A DNA stretch of 64,000 nucleotides from Methylocystis sp. H62 (lineage in GTDB: Bacteria; Pseudomonadota; Alphaproteobacteria; Rhizobiales; Beijerinckiaceae). Under the pieces are notes generated by a model. It saw nothing but the letters and a program-made list of their open reading frames with translations, had not been told where the DNA came from and ran no database searches. The position numbers were made by a program, and so were the translations under genes. The stretch is taken from positions 129,650-193,649 of the forward strand of contig NZ_JADNQZ010000055.1 in the NCBI RefSeq assembly GCF_015709515.1, given 5' to 3'. Positions 27,869-36,359 of this stretch are shown one piece after another (positions within the stretch are counted from its first letter, which is position 1; every line of letters begins with the position of its first letter).

Positions 27869-28114
27869 ATGCGCCGGAACCTGAAAACGCATTTGATCGC
27901 GGTTGCTTGTGCTTCGGTTTTATTCGCCTCAAGCCCATCGGGCGCGGCGATTTTGTCGACCGGGGCAAATCTCAACGTCGATGGCGCGTCGGCCTCCTCC
28001 TTCATACAAAAGACGACGCTCCACGCTCCTGCCGGACACAAATGCATCAAATGGACCCGAACATGGAATCCGCGGCACGGAGTTGCGCGACGCCGATGTG
28101 TCCAATGGCGATAG
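27869..28114 (+). CDS. Small secreted basic protein
   Basis: An 81-residue protein with a signal peptide (MRRNLKTHLIAVACASVLFA, cleavage near PSGAA). The C-terminus is basic and aromatic with two Cys: GHKCIKWTRTWNPRHGVARR...CVQW. GGGGGAG at 27854-27860 lies 8 bases before ATG 27869. Comparable small Cys/Trp/Arg proteins are common in rhizobial genomes without known roles. A strong terminator follows at 28204. Confidence 0.7.
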   Translation: MRRNLKTHLIAVACASVLFASSPSGAAILSTGANLNVDGASASSFIQKTTLHAPAGHKCIKWTRTWNPRHGVARRRCVQWR

Positions 28115-28203
28115 AAAATGCATTGGCTTGGGAGTTAGCGGCCGGCTGATTTCGATCATCGGTCGGACCAACCAAGCCTTTCGGGCGAAACGGACAAACT
28201 AAA

Positions 28204-28226
28204 GGGGCCCGATCGGGCCCCTTTTT
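28204..28226 (+). terminator. Rho-independent terminator
   Basis: A perfect 9-bp palindromic stem (GGGGCCCGA / TCGGGCCCC, 28204-28221) followed by TTTTT. It lies about 90 bp after the small secreted protein gene. Confidence 0.88.
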
Positions 28227-28389
28227 AATCTCAGCACAAGAATTTTTCTGATCGCCGCATGTCGCGGATCGCCTGATCCAGCGCAGCGTCGACATGGATC
28301 GCCGTAGCCTTCTCCCTTGCGGGGCGCCGACGCCTCGGGCGCACGAGCCGCCAGGAGCTTGAACCCTGACGCCAACAGAGCGCATCGCG

Positions 28390-29409
28390 TCAGACCCGCT
28401 CCAATAGCGCGTCAAGATCGAGAGTCGAACAGACTCCGACGTCGCGCTCATGCCGATCAAGGAAATCTTGCGCCGACCGGCGACCTTCGTCGCGCAGCAT
28501 GCAAAGAAAATCCCATTCGGCGATCAGTTTCGAAGACGCGCTCAGCTCCGTCATCATCTGTGTCGAGATCCGATGCATGCGCATGCCAGCCCAGCGTGAG
28601 CCCTCGCTGTCGCCGGGATTGGCGGCGCGGCGCAGCAAGGCGATCATGCGGAGCTCCTTGAGCAAAACCGCGTTGAACGACACCTCGTTGAGGCGATTCA
28701 GTATCTCCGTCGCCGACCGCGGCGTGCCCTTGCGTTCGATAGGATTGATCTGGACAAGGATTGTGTCCATCGATTCACATTCGCGAACCAGCGGCGTGAT
28801 GGTTGGATTGCCGGAATAGCCGCCGTCCCAATAGGCTTCCCCGTCAATCTCGACGGCCTGAAACATGGTCGGCAGGCACGCCGACGCCAAAAGCGCGTCC
28901 GGCGTCACGTCCGCGTTTGTGAACACGCGGCCGCGGCCGCTCGAGACGCTTGTCGCGGTGACGAAAAGCTTTATCCGCGCACGCGAAAGCCGCTCGAAAT
29001 CGACAGTTTCGGCGAGAATCTCCCGCAGCGGATTGACGCCCTTCGGATTGAGGTCATAGGGCGAAAACAGGCGCGACATGATATCGGTCGCGACAAAGAA
29101 AGGGGAAGCATCCAGCGTCCAGCGACCCATCAGGACGTCGACAAGATTGCGCTGCAATGGACTGAGCCGCGCCGCCTGCGAAACACGCCGCCAGAAAAGT
29201 TCGAGCGCCGCGCGCGCGCCATCCGCCCCGCCATCAACATGGCCGCTGATGAGCGCCGCCGCATTCATAGCTCCAGCGGACGTGCCCGAAATGCCCTCGA
29301 TCTGGAGCCACGATTCCTCCAGCAGACGGTCAAGAACGCCCCACGTATAAGCGCCATGCGCGCCGCCGCCCTGTAAGGCGAGATCCACGAGAATCACGTC
29401 GCGCGTCAT
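28390..29409 (-). CDS. Patatin-like phospholipase (RssA-type)
   Basis: A 339-residue serine acyl hydrolase. Motifs: oxyanion hole GGGAHGAYTWGVLDRLL (about residues 14-30), nucleophile elbow GTSAGAMNAA (Ser about 44), and catalytic Asp in YWDGGYSGNP (about 200). It has no signal peptide, so it acts in the cytoplasm or at the inner face of the membrane on lipids. Start ATG 29409 gives the standard N-terminus VILVDLALQGGG. It is transcribed divergently from the alpha/beta hydrolase across a 380-bp gap. Confidence 0.88.
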   Translation of the reverse strand: MTRDVILVDLALQGGGAHGAYTWGVLDRLLEESWLQIEGISGTSAGAMNAAALISGHVDGGADGARAALELFWRRVSQAARLSPLQRNLVDVLMGRWTLDASPFFVATDIMSRLFSPYDLNPKGVNPLREILAETVDFERLSRARIKLFVTATSVSSGRGRVFTNADVTPDALLASACLPTMFQAVEIDGEAYWDGGYSGNPTITPLVRECESMDTILVQINPIERKGTPRSATEILNRLNEVSFNAVLLKELRMIALLRRAANPGDSEGSRWAGMRMHRISTQMMTELSASSKLIAEWDFLCMLRDEGRRSAQDFLDRHERDVGVCSTLDLDALLERV

Positions 29410-29789
29410 ATCCGCTGGCCTCCGCCTCTGCGTCAGTCAGACCGGGCAGCCTGGATCCAACCAAACCCGCCTGCGCGGCATTCGGTTGCGCTGTCCGAAT
29501 CGTCCGATCGATTTATCCGCTGGGTTTGGGTCCGAAATAAATTATAGTCTGTGTGCGAAGCCTCGATTGGGCAAGCAGCTTTTGCGTGGAGTCGATTATA
29601 TAAGTCTGCGCGATCGTGAAAACTGCGCTTGCCGCTGTTTGCGAGAGCAACCGCATGTCGGGCGTGCGCATTAACGTCGCTTCTTCATCTAGTCGCTCTA
29701 GATGCTCGGCGCACCTGCAGGGGCGGCGTTTTGATGCGGAAGTCAGTTAACAGATTTACAGTGTGCCGGTCGAAGCATAACGGGGATGG
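29410..29789. other. Divergent intergenic region
   Basis: A 380-bp gap between the patatin and alpha/beta-hydrolase genes, which are transcribed away from each other. It must hold both promoters. It is locally A/T-rich around 29535-29600. No small gene, RNA or clear operator is recognised. Confidence 0.4.
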
Positions 29790-31391
29790 ATGATGCTGGG
29801 CGTCGCGCTGAAAATGGCCAAATGGTTTTTGGCGTTGCTGAGCCTTTTCGTCTTTACGTTTTTCGCGGTGCGAATTTACAATTCTCAGCGCGGGCTGCCG
29901 CTTGATGTCTGGCACACTTACGTGCCGCAAGAGTTGAGCAAGACAGAAATCGACGCCGCCGATTGGGGGGCCTATCTCGAGGCGGAGGGGAAAATATTCG
30001 CTTCCCTGCGCACCAACGTCAGCCAGCAGTTGACGCCAGAGGAACAAGTTCCCTTCAATCGCTATTTCGAGGGCAGTCCGGTCTACCCGGGTCATTTTGC
30101 GCGGGATTGGAACCGGTCTTATCTGCTCGAACCCGCAGGGCCGCCGATCGGCGCCGTCGTTCTCCTGCATGGATTGACCGACTCGCCATATAGTTTGCGC
30201 CATATTGCAACGCGCTACCGTGATCGCGGCTTCGTGGTGGTTGCGATCAGACTGCCTGCGCATGGCACAGTGCCGGCGGCTTTGACCAAAGTGGAGTGGG
30301 AGACATGGCTGGCCGCGACGCGTCTTGCCGTGAGAGAGGCGCGGCGGCGCGCGCCCGAGCCGGCGCCTCTGCATGTCGTCGGCTTCTCGAACGGCGGATC
30401 GCTCGCGGTAAAATATACGCTCGACGCCATCGACGATGAGCGTCTCTCTCGAGTCGACCGTCTCATCCTGCTCTCGCCGATGGTGGGGATCACGCGGTTT
30501 GCGCGTTTTGCCGGCCTGGCGGGGCTACCGGCAATTTTGCCCGCCTTCGCCAAGGCGGCCTGGCTCAGCGTGCTGCCCGAGTTCAATCCATTCAAATATA
30601 ATTCATTTCCCGTGAATGGCGCCCGCCAATCCTACCTGCTGACGGATGCGCTTGGAACGCAAATGTCGCGAGCGCGGCGAGAAGGTCGATTGACCGCGCT
30701 GCCGCCGGTCCTGACGTTCCAGTCTGTGATGGATTTCACTGTCAGCACCCAGGCGGTGCTGTCAGGGCTTTATGATCATCTGCCGGCGAACGGCAGCGAA
30801 CTCGTCCTGTTCGACCTCAATCGCAACGTCAAATTCGGTCCGCTGCTGCGCGCCTCCGCGGAGTCCGCGCTCTCCCGCATCGTGCCGCCTCGCGTCAGGG
30901 ATTACCGTCTAACCGTCGTGACGAACGCCGGCGAGGGCACTGAGGACGCGGTCGAACGCGTCGTTGAGGCCGGCGCCACGGCCGAGCGAACCCAAGCGCT
31001 GGGGCTACAGTATCCGAAGGGCGTGTTTTCGCTCTCGCATGTCGCGTTGCCCTTCCCGCTCGGCGACTCTCTTTATGGCCTGACGCCGGATGAAACCGAG
31101 AATTTTGGCGTTCACTTGGGTTCGCTGGCGCCGCGCGGCGAGCGCGGCACGCTGATCGTCAGTCTGGACGCCCTGCTGCGCATGTCGTCGAACCCATTCT
31201 TTTCCTATATGGCGCAGCGCATCGAGGAGCATCTTCCGGCGCGGCCAGACGGCGACGCAATCGAAGGCGGAGCGCCCGTCCAAGCGCCGCCACAGGCGGC
31301 TCCGCCGCCGCGTCGCCTCCCCAGCGCAGCGCCCGACACGCCTGCGGCGGCCAGCAGCGACCGGCCCGCAAAAAAGCGCTCGCATCGTTGA
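29790..31391 (+). CDS. Membrane-anchored alpha/beta hydrolase
   Basis: A 533-residue protein with an N-terminal transmembrane anchor (WFLALLSLFVFTFFAVRIY, about residues 12-30) and a periplasmic alpha/beta-hydrolase domain. The oxyanion motif is VVLLHGLTDSPYSLRHIA (about 129-146) and the nucleophile is Ser in VVGFSNGGSLAVKYT (about 203). The C-terminal 50 residues are Pro/Ala-rich and probably disordered. It resembles serine aminopeptidase S33/lysophospholipase-type enzymes; the substrate is unknown. Confidence 0.8.
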   Translation: MMLGVALKMAKWFLALLSLFVFTFFAVRIYNSQRGLPLDVWHTYVPQELSKTEIDAADWGAYLEAEGKIFASLRTNVSQQLTPEEQVPFNRYFEGSPVYPGHFARDWNRSYLLEPAGPPIGAVVLLHGLTDSPYSLRHIATRYRDRGFVVVAIRLPAHGTVPAALTKVEWETWLAATRLAVREARRRAPEPAPLHVVGFSNGGSLAVKYTLDAIDDERLSRVDRLILLSPMVGITRFARFAGLAGLPAILPAFAKAAWLSVLPEFNPFKYNSFPVNGARQSYLLTDALGTQMSRARREGRLTALPPVLTFQSVMDFTVSTQAVLSGLYDHLPANGSELVLFDLNRNVKFGPLLRASAESALSRIVPPRVRDYRLTVVTNAGEGTEDAVERVVEAGATAERTQALGLQYPKGVFSLSHVALPFPLGDSLYGLTPDETENFGVHLGSLAPRGERGTLIVSLDALLRMSSNPFFSYMAQRIEEHLPARPDGDAIEGGAPVQAPPQAAPPPRRLPSAAPDTPAAASSDRPAKKRSHR

Positions 31392-31463
31392 ATCAGCAGG
31401 GTCCGTTCGACCTCGTCAAGACGCGACGAGCCAATCCGGCCGCGGGCCCCGTCAAGCGTAATG

Positions 31464-31793
31464 CTAGGACCGCCTCACGCGCCGCAGGAAAAGACGCCCC
31501 AGCAGTCCGATGAGATAGCCGCCGATCGTGATCGCCAAATAGACGACGATCACGAAGGCCCAGCGGTCGCTCGCAGAGGCCACTCTGCGGAATACATCCG
31601 TCAGGTAGTTTAGATCGATGAACCAGTTTGCGAACAGCCCGCAAGCCACGGCGAGCACTGGCGCGATCCACCACGGAGCCCTGAAATAGCCAAGCAATAT
31701 AGCGAGCAAAAATACGATCAAACCGAAGATATGCAAAAACTCCAAGAAAATCGCTTGGGAAAGCAAGCCCATGAATCGGATCAGCCAAAGCAT
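31464..31793 (-). CDS. Small integral membrane protein, unknown function
   Basis: A 109-residue protein with three to four predicted membrane helices (MGLLSQAIFLEFLHIFGLIV; WWIAPVLAVACGLFANWF; WAFVIVVYLAITIGGYLIGL) and a short basic tail. No family is recognised. It lies 150 bp downstream of an AI-2E-family gene on the same strand and convergent with the alpha/beta hydrolase. Confidence 0.6.
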   Translation of the reverse strand: MLWLIRFMGLLSQAIFLEFLHIFGLIVFLLAILLGYFRAPWWIAPVLAVACGLFANWFIDLNYLTDVFRRVASASDRWAFVIVVYLAITIGGYLIGLLGRLFLRRVRRS

Positions 31794-31944
31794 CTGACGC
31801 CTCTTAGCGCGAATTCAGCTTATCTTATCCGAATTCGGCCGCAGCAGCCATCTCGTTCCAGGCGCGCGCGGCCGAATCCTACAGCGCGCGTCAACGCGGC
31901 GGGCAAGAGACGTTTCAAGCGATGCGCCCAAGCGCCCGCGCGGC

Positions 31945-32991
31945 TCAGGCCGTTTGCCCGGTCGAAGCCCGGCGCCGTCCTCCCGACAAAATCTCCGCCA
32001 CCCATCGGGTCGAGGGGAATTGTTCGCAGATCGTCAGAGCTGCGATCGAAAGCGGGACGCCGAGAAACGCTCCAAGCGCGCCCCACAGGAATGTCCAGAG
32101 AACAATTGAAAAGAGGACGATCGGAGGGGAGATTGAGAGAGCCGATCCCGAAAACACTGGCTCCAGATAGCTCCCGATAATGAACTGGATGACGAACACG
32201 CCCAAAAGAAAGATCAACGGCGCTTCAAAGGTTCCGAATTGAACGAAGGCGAAAAGCGGCAGAAGCGCCGTGACGATGAAGGAGCCGATGTAGGGCAGGT
32301 AGTTTAGCGCAAAGGCCAGCACGCCCCATGCGCCGGCCATGTCCAGATTCATGAATTGAGCAAATCCCCATACCGCGAGACCTGTCGCGATGCTGGCGAT
32401 CGTCCGAACGAACATATAGGTGCGAAATTTTTCGCCGATCTTCCTGCCGCTTTCAAGCAGGCGCCGGCTTGTGTCTTGATTTTCAAGCGATGCGATTCGG
32501 GCCTGAAAGGCGTCGGTTTCCGCTAGTCCCAAAATTACATAGACGAGCACGATGACCGCGAAGGCGAGAACTGTGTTCACTCTCACGGCAAGTATGTGAA
32601 GAAGTCTGATAAGCGACGCGGTGTTGAAATGTTCCGCAAAGAGCGTGAAGACGAAAATGTCATGCTCTTCGAGCCACGATGTCGATGTCGTCGCCGTTTC
32701 CTGAATGCGGTCGAGATTCTGTCTGACCCATTCCAGCACCTCATGGCCGCCCCAAGCGATCAGAGAAAAGAGCGCCAGGATCACGGCGGCGGTCATCGCG
32801 ACCGTCACGCTCAAGGCGATGGCCTTCCCCAATTTTGGCTGCAGCGCTTTCTGCAGGGGCCAGGCGATCGCGATAATGAAGAGGGCAAAGGCCACGGGCT
32901 CAAGGACCGCCTGCCCGACCTTGCAGGCGGCGAGGACGATAAACAGGATCACGGCAACGGAAGCCACGCTCGTGATGCGACTTTTTTCCAT
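31945..32991 (-). CDS. AI-2E-family (PerM/UPF0118) membrane permease, second copy
   Basis: A 348-residue polytopic membrane protein. The N-terminal helices (VAVILFIVLAACKVG; AFALFIIAIAWPLQ), the large amphipathic middle region and the C-terminal blocks (FALNYLPYIGSFIVTALLPL, GSYLEPVFSGSALSI, LWGALGAFLGVPLS) are typical of the family. Substrate is unknown. It is only distantly like the copy at 25238-26272, so this is not a recent duplication. Confidence 0.85.
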   Translation of the reverse strand: MEKSRITSVASVAVILFIVLAACKVGQAVLEPVAFALFIIAIAWPLQKALQPKLGKAIALSVTVAMTAAVILALFSLIAWGGHEVLEWVRQNLDRIQETATTSTSWLEEHDIFVFTLFAEHFNTASLIRLLHILAVRVNTVLAFAVIVLVYVILGLAETDAFQARIASLENQDTSRRLLESGRKIGEKFRTYMFVRTIASIATGLAVWGFAQFMNLDMAGAWGVLAFALNYLPYIGSFIVTALLPLFAFVQFGTFEAPLIFLLGVFVIQFIIGSYLEPVFSGSALSISPPIVLFSIVLWTFLWGALGAFLGVPLSIAALTICEQFPSTRWVAEILSGGRRRASTGQTA

Positions 32992-33318
32992 AGCGATCCT
33001 CTTGCCATTAGACGCGAAAGATAAGGCGGCGAGCGGCGTGATCTATTTGAGGCGTGGCTGCTCTTGCGGTTAAGTTTATGAGCCGGTCAGTTGGCGTTGC
33101 AAGCGGCATTTCGAATGGCGCGAATGATCGCTGCGCGGGGCGCGATCCACGCGTCATCGGATGCGTCTTGACGAACCTCATCGACAAGATCCTCCGCGCC
33201 GCCCAAGGATCGTTCTTTCTTCGATCTCGCTCGCCGTTAATTTGGCTCTTTCGCGAGCATAGAATTTCAACGGGCTTTGGGAGGGCGACGCCAAAACAGC
33301 ACTTTTGGAGGATTTGCC

Positions 33319-33657
33319 ATGAGGACGACCTTTGCACGAACATGCGCGCTCGCGTTTATTTCTTCTGTGACGATGTCGGCTGCGATGGCGGCGCCGGTTG
33401 GTGCCGTTATCTCGGCGTGCGATCGGATGCATGGCGCAGGGCAAACCTGCAATTACGGCATCAAAGGCAATTCTTTGGTCGGATGCACAAATGATGTCGT
33501 CTTCGAATGTCCCGCCGACGGGAGCCGCCAATGCACTGGCTCGAAAAACACGAGCGGGAAATGCAACGAAGATGGTACGGCCGCGCGCGTCTCTACGCTG
33601 AAGGGCAATGAGCTATTAGATTCACTTCATGCGAAAGACCTTCACCAAGCCAAGTAG
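33319..33657 (+). CDS. Small secreted Cys-rich protein
   Basis: A 112-residue protein with a signal peptide (MRTTFARTCALAFISSVTMS, cleavage after AMA). The mature part has six Cys (ACDRM, TCNYG, GCTND, ECPAD, QCTG, KCNED) that could form three disulfides. GGAG at 33307-33310 precedes ATG 33319. No family recognised. The even Cys number and small size suggest a compact periplasmic or secreted fold. Confidence 0.7.
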   Translation: MRTTFARTCALAFISSVTMSAAMAAPVGAVISACDRMHGAGQTCNYGIKGNSLVGCTNDVVFECPADGSRQCTGSKNTSGKCNEDGTAARVSTLKGNELLDSLHAKDLHQAK

Positions 33658-33987
33658 GGATCTCTCGACCAAGGGGTCCCTCAATAAAGGACTCCCTCAA
33701 TAAGAGAAAAACGCTCCGCGCGTGCATCCGGGCTCGGGGCGTTCTCTCCTATCTTGAGACCCAAAATTGATAGCGCTCGGGCTCGACCCGGGAGAAGCAG
33801 CGCGAGCGCAGCGGATGGCTGTCGCCTCGGATTGTACATCACGTCAGGCGCGCCTTGCGGCAAATGGCCAAGGAACTTCGGCACTTGCGTCGAGTGCGCG
33901 TCGAAGATCGGTCCAGAATTGCGCGGACCAATTTGCGCGTGCGATAACGGCGGCGATCGGCGCCCCAGCTCGGATTGAAAGAAGCTC
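33658..33987. other. Intergenic region with short direct repeats
   Basis: A 330-bp gap. Just after the Cys-rich gene are two near-identical 15-16 bp direct repeats sharing CTCCCTCAATAA/GTCCCTCAATAA (about 33674-33705). A possible long-loop hairpin (AACGCTCCG...CGGGGCGTT, 33708-33742) follows. No gene is supported here; several open frames lack ribosome sites. Confidence 0.4.
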
Positions 33988-35013
33988 ATGGATCATTCGC
34001 GCAATCCCGGATCCCCGCTCCCTCTGAGGCTGGCCAGAGTCTTACTCGGGCTGCTGAACATCGCCCTGCTCATCGCGCTTGCGCTCGTCCTGCTCCCGCT
34101 CGTCACGCCTTATTTCAAGCATGCGGGGTCATACCGCTGGATTGAATATGTTGAAGTCTTCGACGCGCGGATGATCCGGCGGGTCAAGTCGGTCATCCCG
34201 ACGAACTTCAAGGGCTATGAGCTGGCGCGCTGGTTTATCGTCGGCGGACTGCTCTTCGGGCGCATGTGGGTCGATACCTTGCGGCGCAAGATTACGACCA
34301 CGATCTACCGTACGACGGTGCAGCGTGACTTCGAGGCGCTGCAGTCCGCCGCGCCGGCCGACGCGCGGGTGCTTGCGCCGGTCAAGGAAAAAATGAAGAC
34401 GATGGATGCGCGCAACCCGAAGAGCCGGGCGGAGTTGCTCAAGGTCATGGGCGACGCCAAACGTCAGTTGGAGTCGATGGGCCGCGACCTCGCCTTTCTT
34501 TCCATTGACGTCGTCGATTCGACCAAGATGAAGCTCGGCGAGGACAAGACCTTCATCGAGCACGATTTTCGTGAATACAAGGACCTCGTCGACAGCAAGC
34601 TGCGCGGCAACGGCTCACTGAAGGCGGCGTGGACGCCCGACGGCGTCATGGCCTGCTTTCCCTCGATCGACGCAGCGCTGAAAGCCGCCAAGGAAGTGAT
34701 CAGCGGTCTCGACGCGTTCAACGCCAATGTGAAGATGATCAAGTCGAATTTCACCGTTCGGTGCGGCATCAACGCCGGGCACGTTTATTACGACGAGCAG
34801 ACGCCGATGGAGGAAATGAGCGACCGCGTCATCGATATCGCCGGCCATATGCAGAAATATGCGCTGCCGGGCACGATCGCCTGCGCGAAGCAGATCATCG
34901 AGCCCGTGCAGCAGCGCGGAGGCTTCAACGACGCCGGCAAGGTGGTTGACGGTTACGAGGTCTATCAATGGACCCCGGCAAGCCGTCTGCAGGACGAGCG
35001 CGCGGTTTCCTGA
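33988..35013 (+). CDS. Membrane-anchored class III nucleotide-cyclase-like protein
   Basis: A 341-residue protein with one N-terminal membrane helix (VLLGLLNIALLIALALVLLPL, about residues 17-37), possibly a second near 83-91, and a C-terminal class III cyclase domain (~165-325). The metal-binding Asp pair appears as LSIDVVDST and TPDGVMACF, with RCGINAG as the following core strand. At the usual Asn-x-x-x-Arg transition-state site the sequence reads VIDIAGHMQ, so both residues seem replaced. It may be inactive, regulatory, or an unusual cyclase. It lies just ahead of the Nfr-like polysaccharide locus. Confidence 0.75.
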   Translation: MDHSRNPGSPLPLRLARVLLGLLNIALLIALALVLLPLVTPYFKHAGSYRWIEYVEVFDARMIRRVKSVIPTNFKGYELARWFIVGGLLFGRMWVDTLRRKITTTIYRTTVQRDFEALQSAAPADARVLAPVKEKMKTMDARNPKSRAELLKVMGDAKRQLESMGRDLAFLSIDVVDSTKMKLGEDKTFIEHDFREYKDLVDSKLRGNGSLKAAWTPDGVMACFPSIDAALKAAKEVISGLDAFNANVKMIKSNFTVRCGINAGHVYYDEQTPMEEMSDRVIDIAGHMQKYALPGTIACAKQIIEPVQQRGGFNDAGKVVDGYEVYQWTPASRLQDERAVS

Positions 35014-35246
35014 CGCAGCCTCAAAGCGTGCGACGGGTTTGGCGCGCTCAACGATCGCTTGATGCGACATACGCGAGCAGCGAAATCGAGCCGCGGCCGT
35101 CACGCCCTTGCGCCAAAGAGCCTGTCTCCGAGCGCTCGGGCCTATTAAGCCTAGCCGTGGAATCCTCATCGCGGATTGGCAAAGTTGAGTAAGTTGCGGT
35201 CTCGGAGCGTTGCGTTTGCGAGGGGACCATCCGTGGCTTGGCTTAA

Positions 35247-36275
35247 ATGAATTGGGCCTTTTTGCTGAGATCGATCGCCTTGGCGTCAATCTCATTGGCC
35301 GACGCCGCCGCTGAGGATGCGTCGACGCGCCCGGAGGCGATCAGGAACGCTCCCGTTGCAGCGCTGTCGGCGAAGCCGACGATGATCAATCCGGGTCAGT
35401 CGGCGACTCTGGCGTTTTCCGCAACCAACGCCGACGTCTGCACGGGTTCGAGCCGCCCGCGCGATCCAAACTTCGTCGTTCACGGCCTGTCGGGCAATGC
35501 TCATGTGCGGCCCCTGCGAACGACGACTTATACGATAAAGTGCAAGAAAGGCGCAGCGTCCACGTCGCACCGCGCTGTCGTGACGGTCACGCCGGAACGC
35601 ATCATCCTTTCCGACATTTTTGACAGCGCGGTTCCTCACGCGGCTGAAACACGAATCGAAGATGGCGAGCTTCTCGCTCACAAATGGAAGTCCGTTTATC
35701 ACGGCTATGGTGCGAACTCGGTCGCACGCCTGTTCGACGGCCAGGCGCTGGCGATACGCCCGAAGGAGTCAAATGCCGCGGATGAAACGCATGCCGGGCT
35801 GATCAGTGGGCCGCATCCGTCCTGGCCCGTCGATGTCAAAGGCAATTTGACCATCGAGGCCTCGCTTCACACAGAAGCGCAGTTGCGGCGGCAGAACGCG
35901 GCAAATCCATGGGAAGTGGGTTGGCTGTTGTGGGACTACGTCGACAAAACGCATTTCTATTACTTCATCCCGAAGCCGAACGGCTGGGAGCTGGGCAAAG
36001 CGGATCCCGCTTATCCCGGCGACCAGCGCTTCTTGGCGTCGGGAAGTCGACCGATTTATCCGATCGGAAATCGATATGTCGTCAAAATCGTTCAGGCCGT
36101 CACGCCGACATCGACGATGATTTCAGTATTCGTCGACGGCGTTCTATTGACCACTTTCGCAGACCGAGAACGACCCTATTCGACTGGTCTCGTCGGATTC
36201 TATTCCGAGGATGCGGCAGCGTATTTCCATTCGGTCGTCGTGACGATTCCTCGGGCCGTAACGGCCTTGAAATAA
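35247..36275 (+). CDS. Secreted protein with an Ig-like and a lectin-like (LamG/DUF1080-type) domain
   Basis: A 342-residue exported protein. After a signal peptide (MNWAFLLRSIALASISLADA) there is an Ig-like module (~35-120, SAKPTMINPGQSATLAFSAT...RTTTYTIKC) and a beta-sandwich, concanavalin-like domain (~125-335; DGELLAHKWKSVYHGYG, VGWLLWDYVDKTHFYYFIPK, YSTGLVGFYSEDAAAYFHSV). Such folds often bind or cut polysaccharide. It is convergent with the NfrA-like gene, which ends 84 bp away, so a role on the exopolysaccharide made by the next locus is plausible but inferred. Confidence 0.6.
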   Translation: MNWAFLLRSIALASISLADAAAEDASTRPEAIRNAPVAALSAKPTMINPGQSATLAFSATNADVCTGSSRPRDPNFVVHGLSGNAHVRPLRTTTYTIKCKKGAASTSHRAVVTVTPERIILSDIFDSAVPHAAETRIEDGELLAHKWKSVYHGYGANSVARLFDGQALAIRPKESNAADETHAGLISGPHPSWPVDVKGNLTIEASLHTEAQLRRQNAANPWEVGWLLWDYVDKTHFYYFIPKPNGWELGKADPAYPGDQRFLASGSRPIYPIGNRYVVKIVQAVTPTSTMISVFVDGVLLTTFADRERPYSTGLVGFYSEDAAAYFHSVVVTIPRAVTALK

Positions 36276-36359
36276 AGACGCTGCCGCAAAGTCGAGTTCC
36301 GGGCGAGGGCCACGCCGCATTGTTCCGGCGTCAGAGGCGGTCCTCGGACATGCATGCGG

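Noticed and set aside
25238-32991. The two AI-2E-family permeases as evidence of quorum sensing
   Set aside because: The family has varied substrates and no luxS or lsr genes are present; the name alone does not support autoinducer transport.
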